Assembly: GCA_029243165.1 (NCBI GenBank)
Contig: JAQWSN010000003.1
Span: 62,001 to 126,000, forward strand
Length of the DNA stretch: 64,000 bases
Origin: Flavobacteriaceae bacterium
GTDB taxonomy: Bacteria; Bacteroidota; Bacteroidia; Flavobacteriales; Flavobacteriaceae
Direction of reading: 5' to 3'
Positions 9,682-18,260 of the stretch are shown here, piece by piece. The translations under genes and the position numbers were made by a program. Positions within the stretch are counted from its first letter, which is position 1. Each line of letters starts with the position of its first letter. The notes beneath the pieces are model-generated. The model was not told the origin of the DNA. It saw only the letters and a list, made by a program, of their open reading frames with translations, and searched no databases.

Positions 9682-10353
9682 TTATTTATTTTTTTTACCT
9701 TCAACAACAATTACGAATTCTCCTTTGGGTGGGTGACTTTCAAAAAAATCAATTGCCGCTTCCAAACTTCCTCTAAAATTGCTCTCAAATTTTTTACTTA
9801 TTTCGCGAACTACAGCCAGTCTTCGAGTTGAGCCAAAATAAGGTACCATCTGTCCTAATGTTTTTTGAAGTTTGTGAGGAGATTCGTAAAAAACTAACGT
9901 TCGTGGTTCTTGAGCCATCTGTTCTAAACGACTTTGCCTACCCTTTTTGGGCGGAAGAAACCCTTCGAAAATAAATCGATCAGCGGGAAGACCACTCTGA
10001 ACAAGGGCGGGAATCAAAGCCGTAGCACCGGGCAAACATTGAACTTCAATCTCTTTCTTTAGGGCTTCATAAACCAGCAAATACCCAGGATCGGAGATCC
10101 CTGGGGTTCCTGCGTCAGAGATCAATGCTATTGTTTTTCCTTGAAGAACTTCTTCGACGATTTGAGGTACTTTTTTATGCTCATTGTGCATATGAAAGCT
10201 CAACATCGAAGTTTTGATTTCGTAATGGTTGAGCAATTTCTGACTGGTTCGTGTATCCTCTGCCAAAATCAAATCTACCTCTTTTAATAAGCGGATGGCT
10301 CTTAAGGTCATGTCCTCTAGATTGCCTATGGGTGTTGGAATTAAATAAATCAA
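9682..10353 (-). CDS. rsmI: 16S rRNA (cytidine-1402-2'-O)-methyltransferase
   Basis: Methylates the 2'-O of C1402 in the 16S decoding centre using SAM. A complete SAM-dependent tetrapyrrole-methylase-fold protein of 223 residues: YLIPTPIGNLEDMTLRAI at the N-terminus, LAEDTRTSQKLL, ALISDAGTPGISDPGY and CLPGATALIPALVQSGL, all hallmark RsmI segments. It lacks the extra C-terminal domain of longer homologues. It lies between recJ and an uncharacterised gene, all on the minus strand. Confidence 0.95.
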   Translation of the reverse strand: MIYLIPTPIGNLEDMTLRAIRLLKEVDLILAEDTRTSQKLLNHYEIKTSMLSFHMHNEHKKVPQIVEEVLQGKTIALISDAGTPGISDPGYLLVYEALKKEIEVQCLPGATALIPALVQSGLPADRFIFEGFLPPKKGRQSRLEQMAQEPRTLVFYESPHKLQKTLGQMVPYFGSTRRLAVVREISKKFESNFRGSLEAAIDFFESHPPKGEFVIVVEGKKNK

Positions 10354-10389
10354 TTTCTGTTGTTTAGCTAGGGTAGATGAGCCTGTAAA

Positions 10390-11076
10390 TTAAGCTCCAA
10401 AATTATTTTGTAAAATGGCCATAAAACGCGCTTCTATGACTTCTTTCTCTTTCCAATGAGGATATTCAACTTTTACTTTATTTTCGATAAAATTCTGAAC
10501 TTCTTCCCATGAATCAAAGGTCACAATCTGGGAAATCACCATTTCATATGCGGAAACTTTTTCTTCAAATAAATGTTTAATAAAAGCCAATCGATCATTC
10601 AAATCAATTGAAATTGATTTTGCAAAATGATCGTTCAAATTTTTTCGCTCTTCCGCTTCTGTTTGAATAGGAGTTTTTTCCCTACTCAATTCAGAATCTC
10701 TAGAAGTTTTAGGAACAAAAACTGGAGGTTCTTTTACCACTTCAAAAAGCCGCTCATAATTTTCAGGCTCTGGCATTTCAGTGACCATGTTTTTTATGGT
10801 TTCCATCATAGGAGGAACCTCTAACTCTTCCTCTTTTTCAACTTTAGTCTCACTAGAAGTTCCAGTCAGTGCCTCTAATACGGATGACAACTCAGCTTGC
10901 TGACGTTTCCACAGGTCTGTTGCTGGTGAAGTATCCTCCATTAAAACTTTTTGGCAAACAGACAGTTCGTACAACTTTTGAATGGTCTGATGAACAGCAT
11001 CAGAATCCCATTGGGCTTCGTTTTTTAAAACCTTTTCCGCCCACTCTTTCAAAGCCCTTTTTATTTTTTCTGTCAT
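10390..11076 (-). CDS. Conserved hypothetical cytoplasmic protein
   Basis: A 228-residue charged protein with no signal peptide, membrane segment or motif that I recognise. The C-terminal 90 residues ([22 protein letters not shown] onward, in part) look like a compact helical domain. The middle (residues 75-140) is acidic, proline-rich and probably disordered. I chose the ATG at 11076 ([12 protein letters not shown]); a TTG seven codons upstream would give a longer form. It lies 36 nt upstream of rsmI and is divergent from tdk. Confidence 0.75.
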   Translation of the reverse strand: MTEKIKRALKEWAEKVLKNEAQWDSDAVHQTIQKLYELSVCQKVLMEDTSPATDLWKRQQAELSSVLEALTGTSSETKVEKEEELEVPPMMETIKNMVTEMPEPENYERLFEVVKEPPVFVPKTSRDSELSREKTPIQTEAEERKNLNDHFAKSISIDLNDRLAFIKHLFEEKVSAYEMVISQIVTFDSWEEVQNFIENKVKVEYPHWKEKEVIEARFMAILQNNFGA

Positions 11077-11107
11077 AAAATAATCTGCCTCAACCAACCT
11101 AATTTAA

Positions 11108-11115
11108 TACCTTTG
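11108..11115 (+). promoter_or_regulatory. Candidate -7 box for tdk-alr
   Basis: TACCTTTG matches TAnnTTTG exactly and would give a leader of about 40 nt before the tdk ATG at 11164. No convincing -33 TTTG is seen at the standard distance. Confidence 0.45.
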
Positions 11116-11163
11116 ACAATACCGTATGGGTTGACTGCCATTAATTTAGTTGAAAATTACAAA

Positions 11164-11775
11164 ATGTTTTTAGAAAATACCGTTAACACAAACGAACAAT
11201 TTGGATGGATCGAAGTGATTTGCGGTTCTATGTTTTCAGGCAAAACAGAAGAATTGATTCGTCGTTTAAAAAGAGCGCAATTTGCACAGCAAAAAATTGA
11301 AATTTTTAAACCCGCTATTGATCTGCGTTACGATGACGAATTGGTTACCTCTCACGATCAAAATCAGATTCCCTCAACACCCGTACCTGCTGCTGCAAAC
11401 ATTCCAATCCTCGCAGATGGTTGTGATGTTGTAGGCATAGACGAAGCTCAGTTCTTTGATGATGAAATTATTCAAGTCTGTAACGACCTTGCCAATAGAG
11501 GGGTTCGTGTCATTGTAGCCGGTTTGGACATGGACTACCAAGGCAACCCCTTTGGCCCAATGCCAGCGCTGATGGCAACTGCAGAGTATGTTACAAAAGT
11601 ACATGCAATCTGTACCCGCACAGGAAATTTAGCGAATTACAGCTACCGAACTTCCAAAGAAAGTGACTTGGTTCTTTTGGGGGAAAAAGAAAATTACGAA
11701 CCTCTATCGCGTGCTGCATTTTTTAATGCTAAAAAAAAGAAAAACGCGCCCAAGAAAAAGAATAAAAATTCCTAG
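11164..11775 (+). CDS. tdk: Thymidine kinase
   Basis: Phosphorylates thymidine to dTMP with ATP in the salvage pathway. It has a P-loop ([14 protein letters not shown]) near residue 21, an Asp-Glu motif ([11 protein letters not shown]) and the substrate loop [12 protein letters not shown], as in type II TK. The start is the ATG at 11164 ([14 protein letters not shown]), not the upstream TTG that overlaps the promoter box. The lasso region reads [13 protein letters not shown], with only one Cys of the usual zinc set, and the C-terminus is a Lys-rich tail. Gap to alr is 12 nt. Confidence 0.95.
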   Translation: MFLENTVNTNEQFGWIEVICGSMFSGKTEELIRRLKRAQFAQQKIEIFKPAIDLRYDDELVTSHDQNQIPSTPVPAAANIPILADGCDVVGIDEAQFFDDEIIQVCNDLANRGVRVIVAGLDMDYQGNPFGPMPALMATAEYVTKVHAICTRTGNLANYSYRTSKESDLVLLGEKENYEPLSRAAFFNAKKKKNAPKKKNKNS

Positions 11776-11787
11776 CCACTTTCGCTC

Positions 11788-12876
11788 TTGAACACTCTAA
11801 ACATTTATCTGTCGAATCTTAATCATAATTACGAATGCATTCGGAAACAACTCCGTAATTCTACGCAATGTATTGGTGTAGTAAAAGCGAATGCGTACGG
11901 TGGGCAATCTATTGAGATTGCGAAACGTTTGATTCAAATAGGCATTGACAAACTCGCCGTTGCTTATGCTGAAGAAGGGATTCAGCTTCGAAACCATGGA
12001 ATCAAAACGCCCATCATGGTATTTTACCCTCAGAAGGATTCCCTCGCCGATCTGATCACCTTCGATTTAGAACCTTGTATCTATTCTAGAAATATGTTCT
12101 TGGCATTGGAGCAGCAACTGAACCTATTACAAGTCAAAAATTATCCGATCCACATTAAATACAATACAGGTTTGAATCGTGTGGGTTTTCCCAGTTCAGA
12201 CGTGAATTGGGTGCTGGATAAAATAAAACAACCCTATTTTAAGTTGGAGAGTGTTTATTCCCATTTAGCCGCTTCGGAGGAGGAGCGTCCATCAAATGGA
12301 TGTTTACAACAAATTGAACAATTTGAAAAAATCAAAAAAGAACATACTCAAGCCACAAAATCACCACCAAAGTTTCATTTACTTAACAGTTCTGGAATTT
12401 TCAATTATCCCGAATATCAATACGATGCTGTTCGTTGTGGTATTGCCCTTCACGGTTATGCAAATCAACCTAAATGGGATCGACTCCTAAAACCTATTGC
12501 TGAACTAAAGTCAAAAATTAGTCAAATCCACCAAGTACAAAAAGGAGCAGCAGTTGGATACAACAATGGATGGGTTGTTCCCAAAACAAGTCGAATTGCA
12601 ACCCTCCCTCTAGGTCACGCCGATGGTATCGGACGTCATTTTGGACACCATCGGGCTAGTGTACTGATTCAGGGTAAAAAGGCTCCTTTGGTTGGAAATA
12701 TTTGCATGGATATGCTGATGATCGATATCAGCGGAATCGACTGCGAAGAAGGCGATGAGGTTTCTTTTTTTGGTCCATCCAATTCTGCAGAAATTTTTGC
12801 TGCTCAAGGAAGTACAATAAGCTATGAATTACTGACAGGGTTAGGCCCAAGAATTAAACGCATCTTCCATCAATAA
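11788..12876 (+). CDS. alr: Alanine racemase, TTG start
   Basis: PLP enzyme that makes D-alanine for peptidoglycan. It has 362 residues, full length. The PLP lysine is K33 in GVVKANAYGG. The second catalytic residue, Tyr in AAVGYNNGW, and the downstream PLGHADG and GNICMDMLM segments are present. The frame is closed by the tdk stop at 11773-11775, and TTG at 11788 is the only usual initiation codon before the conserved N-terminus. That start and the 12-nt gap suggest low, coupled expression from the tdk transcript. Confidence 0.95.
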   Translation: MNTLNIYLSNLNHNYECIRKQLRNSTQCIGVVKANAYGGQSIEIAKRLIQIGIDKLAVAYAEEGIQLRNHGIKTPIMVFYPQKDSLADLITFDLEPCIYSRNMFLALEQQLNLLQVKNYPIHIKYNTGLNRVGFPSSDVNWVLDKIKQPYFKLESVYSHLAASEEERPSNGCLQQIEQFEKIKKEHTQATKSPPKFHLLNSSGIFNYPEYQYDAVRCGIALHGYANQPKWDRLLKPIAELKSKISQIHQVQKGAAVGYNNGWVVPKTSRIATLPLGHADGIGRHFGHHRASVLIQGKKAPLVGNICMDMLMIDISGIDCEEGDEVSFFGPSNSAEIFAAQGSTISYELLTGLGPRIKRIFHQ

Positions 12877-12887
12877 ATTTTTTTGTT

Positions 12888-12914
12888 ACAAAAACAACAT
12901 TTTGTTATTTTTTT
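12888..12914 (+). terminator. Weak AT-rich terminator after alr
   Basis: An ACAAAA / TTTTGT stem (12888-12893 / 12900-12905) is followed by a T-run at 12908-12914. The stem has only one G-C pair, so it may be inefficient. Confidence 0.35.
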
Positions 12915-12933
12915 GAAACAAAATAAGATTCTA

Positions 12934-12964
12934 TTTGATTGCCCTGGAATTAGTAGTATTTTTG
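12934..12964 (+). promoter_or_regulatory. Strong Bacteroidota promoter for asd
   Basis: TTTG at 12934-12937, a 19-nt spacer, then TATTTTTG at 12957-12964. Both boxes match the consensus TTTG-N19-TAnnTTTG exactly. The expected start point near 12970 leaves a leader of 15-20 nt before the asd ATG at 12987. Confidence 0.8.
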
Positions 12965-12986
12965 CCCAGAATTTAAAACGCGAAGG

Positions 12987-13985
12987 ATGAAAATAGCAGT
13001 AGTAGGTGCCACGGGAATGGTGGGAGATATCATGCTAAAAGTATTGGAAGAAAGAAACTTCCCAGTTAGTGAATTATTATTAGTTGCTTCTGAACGATCC
13101 GTTGGAAAAAAAATAAATTTTAAAGGGACTCATCACACGGTCATTGGTTTAGAGACAGCAGTTGCTTCACGCCCTGACATTGCCTTATTCTCAGCAGGAG
13201 GAACCACTTCTGTGGAGTGGGCACCAAAATTTGCTGCAGTTGGCACAACAGTTATTGACAATTCCTCTGCTTGGCGTATGGATCCTTCCAAAAAACTAAT
13301 CGTCCCTGAAATTAACGGTCAGTCCTTGACTCAGGAAGATAAGATCATCGCAAACCCGAATTGTTCAACCATCCAGATGGTAATGGCTTTAGCGCCACTT
13401 CATCAGGAATACAAAATAAAACGACTGGTCATATCTACTTATCAATCCATTACAGGAACAGGTGTAAAAGCAGTACAACAACTTGATCGAGAATCCAAGG
13501 GTCTTGAAGCAGAACCTGCCTACCCTCACCCCATCCATAAAAATGCAATTCCTCACTGTGATGTGTTTTTAGAAAATGATTACACTAAAGAAGAAATGAA
13601 ATTGGTTCACGAAACCCATAAAATATTGAACGATAAAACCATGGGAGTTACCGCTACTGCAGTGCGGATACCTGTGGTAGGAGGACATAGTGAAGCCGTC
13701 AATATTGAATTTGAAAAAGAATTTGAGGTGGAACAAATTCGTGAAATCCTTCAGAACACCCAAGGGATTGAAGTTCAAGACAAGCCTTCAGACCAACTTT
13801 ATCCGATGCCTATTTTAGCAGAAGGGAGTAATTCGGTTTTTGTAGGACGTATTCGTCGGGATACTTCTCATTCAAACGCAGTAAATATGTGGATTGTAGC
13901 AGATAATCTTCGGAAAGGAGCCGCGACAAATACCATTCAAATCGCCGAGTATTTAATAGCGAATGCGTTGGTTAGTAGTAACTAA
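12987..13985 (+). CDS. asd: Aspartate-semialdehyde dehydrogenase
   Basis: Reduces aspartyl phosphate to the semialdehyde, the branch point to lysine/diaminopimelate, threonine and methionine. It has 332 residues, full length. The NADP-binding motif is VVGATGMVGD at residues 5-14, the catalytic Cys is C126 in NPNCSTIQ, and the active-site His lies in VVGGHSEAVN. It is a single gene behind a consensus promoter, and the next gene appears to have its own promoter. Confidence 0.97.
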   Translation: MKIAVVGATGMVGDIMLKVLEERNFPVSELLLVASERSVGKKINFKGTHHTVIGLETAVASRPDIALFSAGGTTSVEWAPKFAAVGTTVIDNSSAWRMDPSKKLIVPEINGQSLTQEDKIIANPNCSTIQMVMALAPLHQEYKIKRLVISTYQSITGTGVKAVQQLDRESKGLEAEPAYPHPIHKNAIPHCDVFLENDYTKEEMKLVHETHKILNDKTMGVTATAVRIPVVGGHSEAVNIEFEKEFEVEQIREILQNTQGIEVQDKPSDQLYPMPILAEGSNSVFVGRIRRDTSHSNAVNMWIVADNLRKGAATNTIQIAEYLIANALVSSN

Positions 13986-14002
13986 TTTAGAATCCCTGAA
14001 AA

Positions 14003-14037
14003 TTTGACTCGTTGCTTGAGTTTTTTTTATAAATTTG
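14003..14037 (+). promoter_or_regulatory. Candidate promoter for the DUF177-rpmF unit
   Basis: TAAATTTG at 14030-14037 is an exact -7 match. TTTG at 14003-14006 gives a 23-nt spacer, at the long end. The ATG of the DUF177 gene is at 14056, leaving a short leader. Confidence 0.5.
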
Positions 14038-14055
14038 CCGATCAATTGTGGATGA

Positions 14056-14577
14056 ATGGAAGCGATTAAGGAATTTACAATCCCATTTGTGGGACTGAAA
14101 GACGGAAAGCACCATTTTGAATTTACCATTGACAATACGTTCTTTACGCATTTTGAGTTTAGTGATTTCAATAAAGCAGCCTTATCTGGTCAGCTGATTT
14201 TGGATAAAAAAACAACTTTCCTAGAGTTGCATTTCGAAGTGAATGGACCTGTTGTCCTTCCGTGTGATGTCTCTACAGAATTGTTTGATTATCCTATTCA
14301 AACTGAATTTGATTTGATTGTTAAATTTGGTGAGCCTTCAAACAACACTACAGATGAAATTTTGGTGTTATCCGAAGGAAGCTATCAAGTTAACGTGGCT
14401 CAATACTTTTATGAAATGGTTGTTTTGGCACTTCCGCAAAAACGCGTTCATCCTGGGATTAAGGATGGAAGCCTAAAAAGTGAAATTGTTGACAAACTCA
14501 AAGCACTAGAACCGAAAGAAACGCATTTAAAAGGATCTGAAGATCCACGTTGGAATAAATTAAAAGATCTTTTGTAA
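14056..14577 (+). CDS. YceD/DUF177 family protein
   Basis: A 173-residue member of the YceD/DUF177 family, judged by size, the acidic beta-rich N-terminal half, the FDYPIQTEFDLIVKFG region, the C-terminal DPRWNKLKDLL motif and its place directly before rpmF. In many bacteria this gene and rpmF form a conserved pair, and YceD-type proteins are linked to 23S rRNA/ribosome biogenesis and fatty acid-ribosome coordination. The exact role here is inferred from family and neighbourhood. It ends 21 nt before rpmF. Confidence 0.88.
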   Translation: MEAIKEFTIPFVGLKDGKHHFEFTIDNTFFTHFEFSDFNKAALSGQLILDKKTTFLELHFEVNGPVVLPCDVSTELFDYPIQTEFDLIVKFGEPSNNTTDEILVLSEGSYQVNVAQYFYEMVVLALPQKRVHPGIKDGSLKSEIVDKLKALEPKETHLKGSEDPRWNKLKDLL

Positions 14578-14598
14578 AAAGGATAAAAATTAAACATT

Positions 14599-14796
14599 AT
14601 GGCACATCCTAAAAGAAAAATTTCTAAAACAAGAAGAGATAAAAGACGTACGCATTACAAAGCTGCCGATCAGCAAATAGCGACCTGCTCTTCAACTGGA
14701 GAAGCACATCTTTATCACAGAGCGCACTGGCACGAAGGAAAACTTTACTACAGAGGTAAAGTGCTGGTAGACGCTACTGCTACAGCCGAGGCCTAA
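14599..14796 (+). CDS. rpmF: 50S ribosomal protein L32
   Basis: A 65-residue basic protein starting [18 protein letters not shown] after the initiator Met, the conserved L32 N-terminus that threads into the large subunit. The zinc-ribbon is of the C-minus type: one Cys ([17 protein letters not shown]) in place of the four-Cys set, as is common in Bacteroidota. It is co-transcribed with the DUF177 gene. Confidence 0.97.
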   Translation: MAHPKRKISKTRRDKRRTHYKAADQQIATCSSTGEAHLYHRAHWHEGKLYYRGKVLVDATATAEA

Positions 14797-14851
14797 ATTA
14801 TTAGGCTTGAAAACCATACGACCTTCCCTAGTGCTTTTTTATGCCATTTAT

Positions 14852-14881
14852 TTTGATTGCATAAAAAAACCTTTATCTTCA
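14852..14881 (+). promoter_or_regulatory. Candidate promoter for fabH-accB-accC
   Basis: TTTG at 14852-14855, an 18-nt spacer, then TATCTTCA at 14874-14881 (six of eight consensus bases). The fabH ATG is 36 nt downstream. Confidence 0.4.
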
Positions 14882-14916
14882 CTTACGAATAGATTATTTT
14901 ACTGCTACGCAATAGC

Positions 14917-15915
14917 ATGAATCTAACAAGGACGAATCAAACAAAAGCAGCGATCACAGCTGTTGGCGGATATGTGCCTGAAACAATTTTATCTAATGAA
15001 GATTTAGAAAAAATGGTTGACACTAACGATGCATGGATCACCTCAAGAACGGGCATTAAAGAACGTCGAATTCTCAAAGACAAAGCAACCTCTTTTTTAG
15101 CCATTGAAGCAGCAAATGACTTAATTTTAAAACATCAGGTCAATCCAGAAAGTATCGACTTAGTTCTTGTAGCTACCATTACCCCTGACATGCCTGTTGC
15201 TGCAACTGCAGCCTATGTAGCATCATCCATAGGTGCAAACAATGCCTTTGCATATGATTTGAGCGCTGCCTGTTCCGGATTTCTTTATGGAATGAGTACC
15301 AGTGCTGCCTACATAAACTCTGGGCGATACAAAAAAGTTCTGCTAATCGGAGCAGATAAAATGTCATCAATAGTAGATTACACCGATCGTACTACCTGTA
15401 TTATTTTTGGAGATGGCGCAGGCGCAGTATTGTTTGAACCCAGTTCTAATGAACATGGTTGGGAAGATGAATATTTTAGAAGTAATGGAAATGATCGTAT
15501 GTCATTGCGAGTAAAAGCAGGAGGATCACTACATCCTACCACAAGAGAAACCGTCGAAAATCAATGGCATAATATTGAACAAGATGGAAAAACAGTTTTT
15601 AAATATGCTGTGACTGAAATGGCTCATGCCACAGAACAAATTATCAAGCGTAACGATTTGAAAGGAGAAGATATTAGCTATCTGGTTCCCCATCAAGCAA
15701 ATAAAAGGATCGTGGATGCTACCGCAAAAAGAATCGGGCTGAAAGACGATCAAGTTCTGATGAATATTGCCTATTACGGAAATACTACTGCAGCAACAAT
15801 ACCGCTGTTATTAAACGATTACAAATCAAAAATTAAAAAAGGAGACAAGTTGATCTTTGCAGCATTTGGCGGAGGATTTACTTGGGGTGCAGCCTATCTA
15901 AGTTGGGCATATTAA
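14917..15915 (+). CDS. fabH: 3-oxoacyl-ACP synthase III
   Basis: Condenses acetyl-CoA (or another primer) with malonyl-ACP to start fatty acid synthesis. It has 332 residues. The catalytic triad is visible: C119 in LSAACSGF, His in VPHQANKRI and Asn in YYGNTTAATIP. The C-terminal FGGGFTWGAAYL is typical. It is the first gene of a fabH-accB-accC unit with gaps of 17 and 9 nt. Confidence 0.97.
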   Translation: MNLTRTNQTKAAITAVGGYVPETILSNEDLEKMVDTNDAWITSRTGIKERRILKDKATSFLAIEAANDLILKHQVNPESIDLVLVATITPDMPVAATAAYVASSIGANNAFAYDLSAACSGFLYGMSTSAAYINSGRYKKVLLIGADKMSSIVDYTDRTTCIIFGDGAGAVLFEPSSNEHGWEDEYFRSNGNDRMSLRVKAGGSLHPTTRETVENQWHNIEQDGKTVFKYAVTEMAHATEQIIKRNDLKGEDISYLVPHQANKRIVDATAKRIGLKDDQVLMNIAYYGNTTAATIPLLLNDYKSKIKKGDKLIFAAFGGGFTWGAAYLSWAY

Positions 15916-15932
15916 AAATTAAACAAATATTT

Positions 15933-16415
15933 ATGGATATTAAAGACATTCAAAACCTAATCAAATTCGTGGCTAAGTCTGGAGCTCAAGAGGTTAAACT
16001 TGAGATGGAAGATGTAAAAATCACAATCAAAACTGGCTCTGATCCACAGCAGGTAGAAACTGGATTTGTACAACAAATTCAAGCTGTTCCTGCACCTGTA
16101 GCAGTTCCCCCTGTAACCGTTCCAGCAGCTACTCCGGTCCCTGAAGCCTCAGAGGCCCCTAAAACAGATGATCATCTGATTACAATAAAATCCCCTATTA
16201 TCGGTACTTTTTACAGAAAAGCTTCCCCCGACAAACCTGCTTTTGTTGAAGTAGGAGATACAATTAAAGACGGAGATGTATTGTGTGTGATCGAAGCAAT
16301 GAAGCTTTTCAATGAAATTGAATCCGAAGTAAACGGAACAATTGTCAAGATCCTCGTAGATGATGCTTCACCCGTAGAATTTGATCAACCCTTATTTGTA
16401 ATCAATCCATCCTAA
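15933..16415 (+). CDS. accB: Acetyl-CoA carboxylase biotin carboxyl carrier protein
   Basis: Carries the biotin that shuttles carboxylate from AccC to the carboxyltransferase. It has 160 residues. A short N-terminal dimer region is followed by a Pro/Val/Ala-rich linker (residues 50-78) and the biotinyl domain with the modified lysine K124 in EAMKLFNEIE. The true start is the ATG at 15933 (MDIKDIQNLIKF); the longer frame would run back into fabH. Confidence 0.96.
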   Translation: MDIKDIQNLIKFVAKSGAQEVKLEMEDVKITIKTGSDPQQVETGFVQQIQAVPAPVAVPPVTVPAATPVPEASEAPKTDDHLITIKSPIIGTFYRKASPDKPAFVEVGDTIKDGDVLCVIEAMKLFNEIESEVNGTIVKILVDDASPVEFDQPLFVINPS

Positions 16416-16424
16416 ATCAACCTC

Positions 16425-17765
16425 ATGTTTAACAAAATTCTGATAGCCAATCGTGGAGAGATTGCAATGCGTATCATACGCACGTGTAAAGAAATTGGCG
16501 TGAAAACTGTCGCTGTTTATTCCAAGGCAGATGCGGATAGTTTACATGTTCGTTTTGCAGATGAAGCGGTCTGCATAGGTCCTGCTCCAAGCAATGAGTC
16601 GTATTTAAAAATGTCAAACATTATCGCTGCAGCTGAAATAACCAATGCCGATGCGATTCATCCGGGTTATGGTTTTTTGTCTGAAAATGCGAAATTCTCT
16701 AAAATTTGTAAAGAACACGAAATTAAATTTATCGGGGCTTCTGCAGATATGATAGATCAAATGGGCGACAAAGCCTCTGCAAAAGCTACGATGAAGGCTG
16801 CAGGAGTTCCTACAATACCCGGTTCGGAAGGGCTTTTAGATTCATTAGAAGAAGCGGAATCCCTTGCCGTTGAAATAGGGTATCCCATCATGCTTAAAGC
16901 AACTGCTGGAGGGGGTGGTAAAGGAATGCGAGCCGTATGGAAACCCGATGAACTTCAAAAAGCATGGGAAAGTGCACGCCAAGAAGCAGGTGCTGCTTTT
17001 GGAAACGACGGAATGTACATGGAAAAGCTCATCGAAGAACCACGACACATAGAAATCCAAATTGTAGGGGATTCTTCTGGAAAAGCATGCCATCTGTCTG
17101 AAAGAGATTGTTCGGTTCAACGTAGACATCAAAAATTAACAGAAGAAACTCCCTCTCCATTTATGACGCCAGCGCTTAGAAAAAAAATGGGAGAAGCTGC
17201 AGTCAAAGCTGCAGAATACATCAAATACGAAGGTGCTGGAACCATAGAATTCTTGGTAGACAAGAATAAGAATTTTTATTTTATGGAGATGAATACCCGG
17301 ATTCAAGTTGAACATCCCATTACGGAACAAGTTATTGATTATGACTTGATTCACGAACAAATTAAAGTTGCTTCAGGAGAAATGATTTCTGGGAAAAATT
17401 ACTTCCCAAAGCTGCATTCAATTGAATGTAGAATCAATGCCGAAGACCCCTACAATGACTTCCGCCCTAGTCCTGGGGTAATTTCTACGCTACATTTTCC
17501 TGGAGGTCATGGGATTCGTCTAGATACTCACGTTTACAGTGGCTATGTAATCCCTCCGCATTACGACTCCATGATTGCAAAACTAATTACCACCGCTCAG
17601 ACCCGAGAGGGGGCAATCAGCAAAATGAAGCGAGCTTTAGAAGAGTTTATTATTGAAGGAGTTAAAACTACTATCCCTTTTCATTTAAAGCTAATGAGTC
17701 ATCCTGATTATGTAAAAGGGAATTACACAACGAAATTTATGGAAGACTTTTCTATGGAAGATTAG
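16425..17765 (+). CDS. accC: Acetyl-CoA carboxylase biotin carboxylase subunit
   Basis: ATP-dependent carboxylation of biotin on AccB, the first half-reaction of acetyl-CoA carboxylase. It has 446 residues, standard length. Landmarks are [19 protein letters not shown], the glycine-rich ATP loop [27 protein letters not shown] and [13 protein letters not shown], followed by the C-terminal domain. It ends 6 nt before the stop of the convergent acetyltransferase gene, with no clear terminator between them. Confidence 0.97.
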   Translation: MFNKILIANRGEIAMRIIRTCKEIGVKTVAVYSKADADSLHVRFADEAVCIGPAPSNESYLKMSNIIAAAEITNADAIHPGYGFLSENAKFSKICKEHEIKFIGASADMIDQMGDKASAKATMKAAGVPTIPGSEGLLDSLEEAESLAVEIGYPIMLKATAGGGGKGMRAVWKPDELQKAWESARQEAGAAFGNDGMYMEKLIEEPRHIEIQIVGDSSGKACHLSERDCSVQRRHQKLTEETPSPFMTPALRKKMGEAAVKAAEYIKYEGAGTIEFLVDKNKNFYFMEMNTRIQVEHPITEQVIDYDLIHEQIKVASGEMISGKNYFPKLHSIECRINAEDPYNDFRPSPGVISTLHFPGGHGIRLDTHVYSGYVIPPHYDSMIAKLITTAQTREGAISKMKRALEEFIIEGVKTTIPFHLKLMSHPDYVKGNYTTKFMEDFSMED

Positions 17766-17771
17766 TTTCAA

Positions 17772-18251
17772 TTACAAATTCAATTCCCAATAACCCACAT
17801 CAATCCAACGATTGAATTTAAATCCAACTTCTTCTAGCTGACCCACCTTTCTAAACCCTAACTTTTCATGAAAATGAATACTTTCATCATTGGGAAGAGC
17901 GATGCCTGCTAAAAGAGTATGAAGTCCACTCTTTTTGAGTTCCGATATTAAATGGCTGTAAATCTGCTTTCCAATCCCCTTTTTTTGATGAGCTGGTGCT
18001 ACATAAACACTAGTTTCAGCCGTGTACCGATAAGCCGATCTTGGTTTCCAAAGTGCAGCATAAGCATATCCAACAATTTCATTTTGAATTTCATAAACCC
18101 ACCAATCAAGCTTTTTGTTTGAATTCAATCGCTCTGAAATAATTTGCCCATCAACTGCTTCCTCCTCAAATGTAATTGTGGAGTTTAGGATGTAATGATT
18201 GTAAATTAAGGCAATCAAATCAACGTCTTTGCTTGTCGCTTTTCGAATCAT
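17772..18251 (-). CDS. GNAT acetyltransferase, phosphinothricin/MnaT-like
   Basis: A 159-residue N-acetyltransferase. It matches the PAT/YncA subgroup: MIRKATSKDVDLIALIYNHY at the start, TFEEEAV, GYAYAALWKPRSAYRYTAE, and the acetyl-CoA loop VAPAHQKKGIGKQIYSHL. The C-terminal FHEKLGFRKVGQLEEVGFKF is also characteristic. These enzymes acetylate small amines such as methionine sulfoximine or amino acid analogues; the natural substrate here is unknown. It follows the prolyl oligopeptidase gene by 9 nt on the same strand. Confidence 0.88.
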   Translation of the reverse strand: MIRKATSKDVDLIALIYNHYILNSTITFEEEAVDGQIISERLNSNKKLDWWVYEIQNEIVGYAYAALWKPRSAYRYTAETSVYVAPAHQKKGIGKQIYSHLISELKKSGLHTLLAGIALPNDESIHFHEKLGFRKVGQLEEVGFKFNRWIDVGYWELNL

Positions 18252-18260
18252 TTTGAAAGC

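Noticed and set aside
14790-14805. GCCTAA/TTAGGC hairpin overlapping the rpmF stop as terminator
   Set aside because: Stem is short and no T-tract follows.
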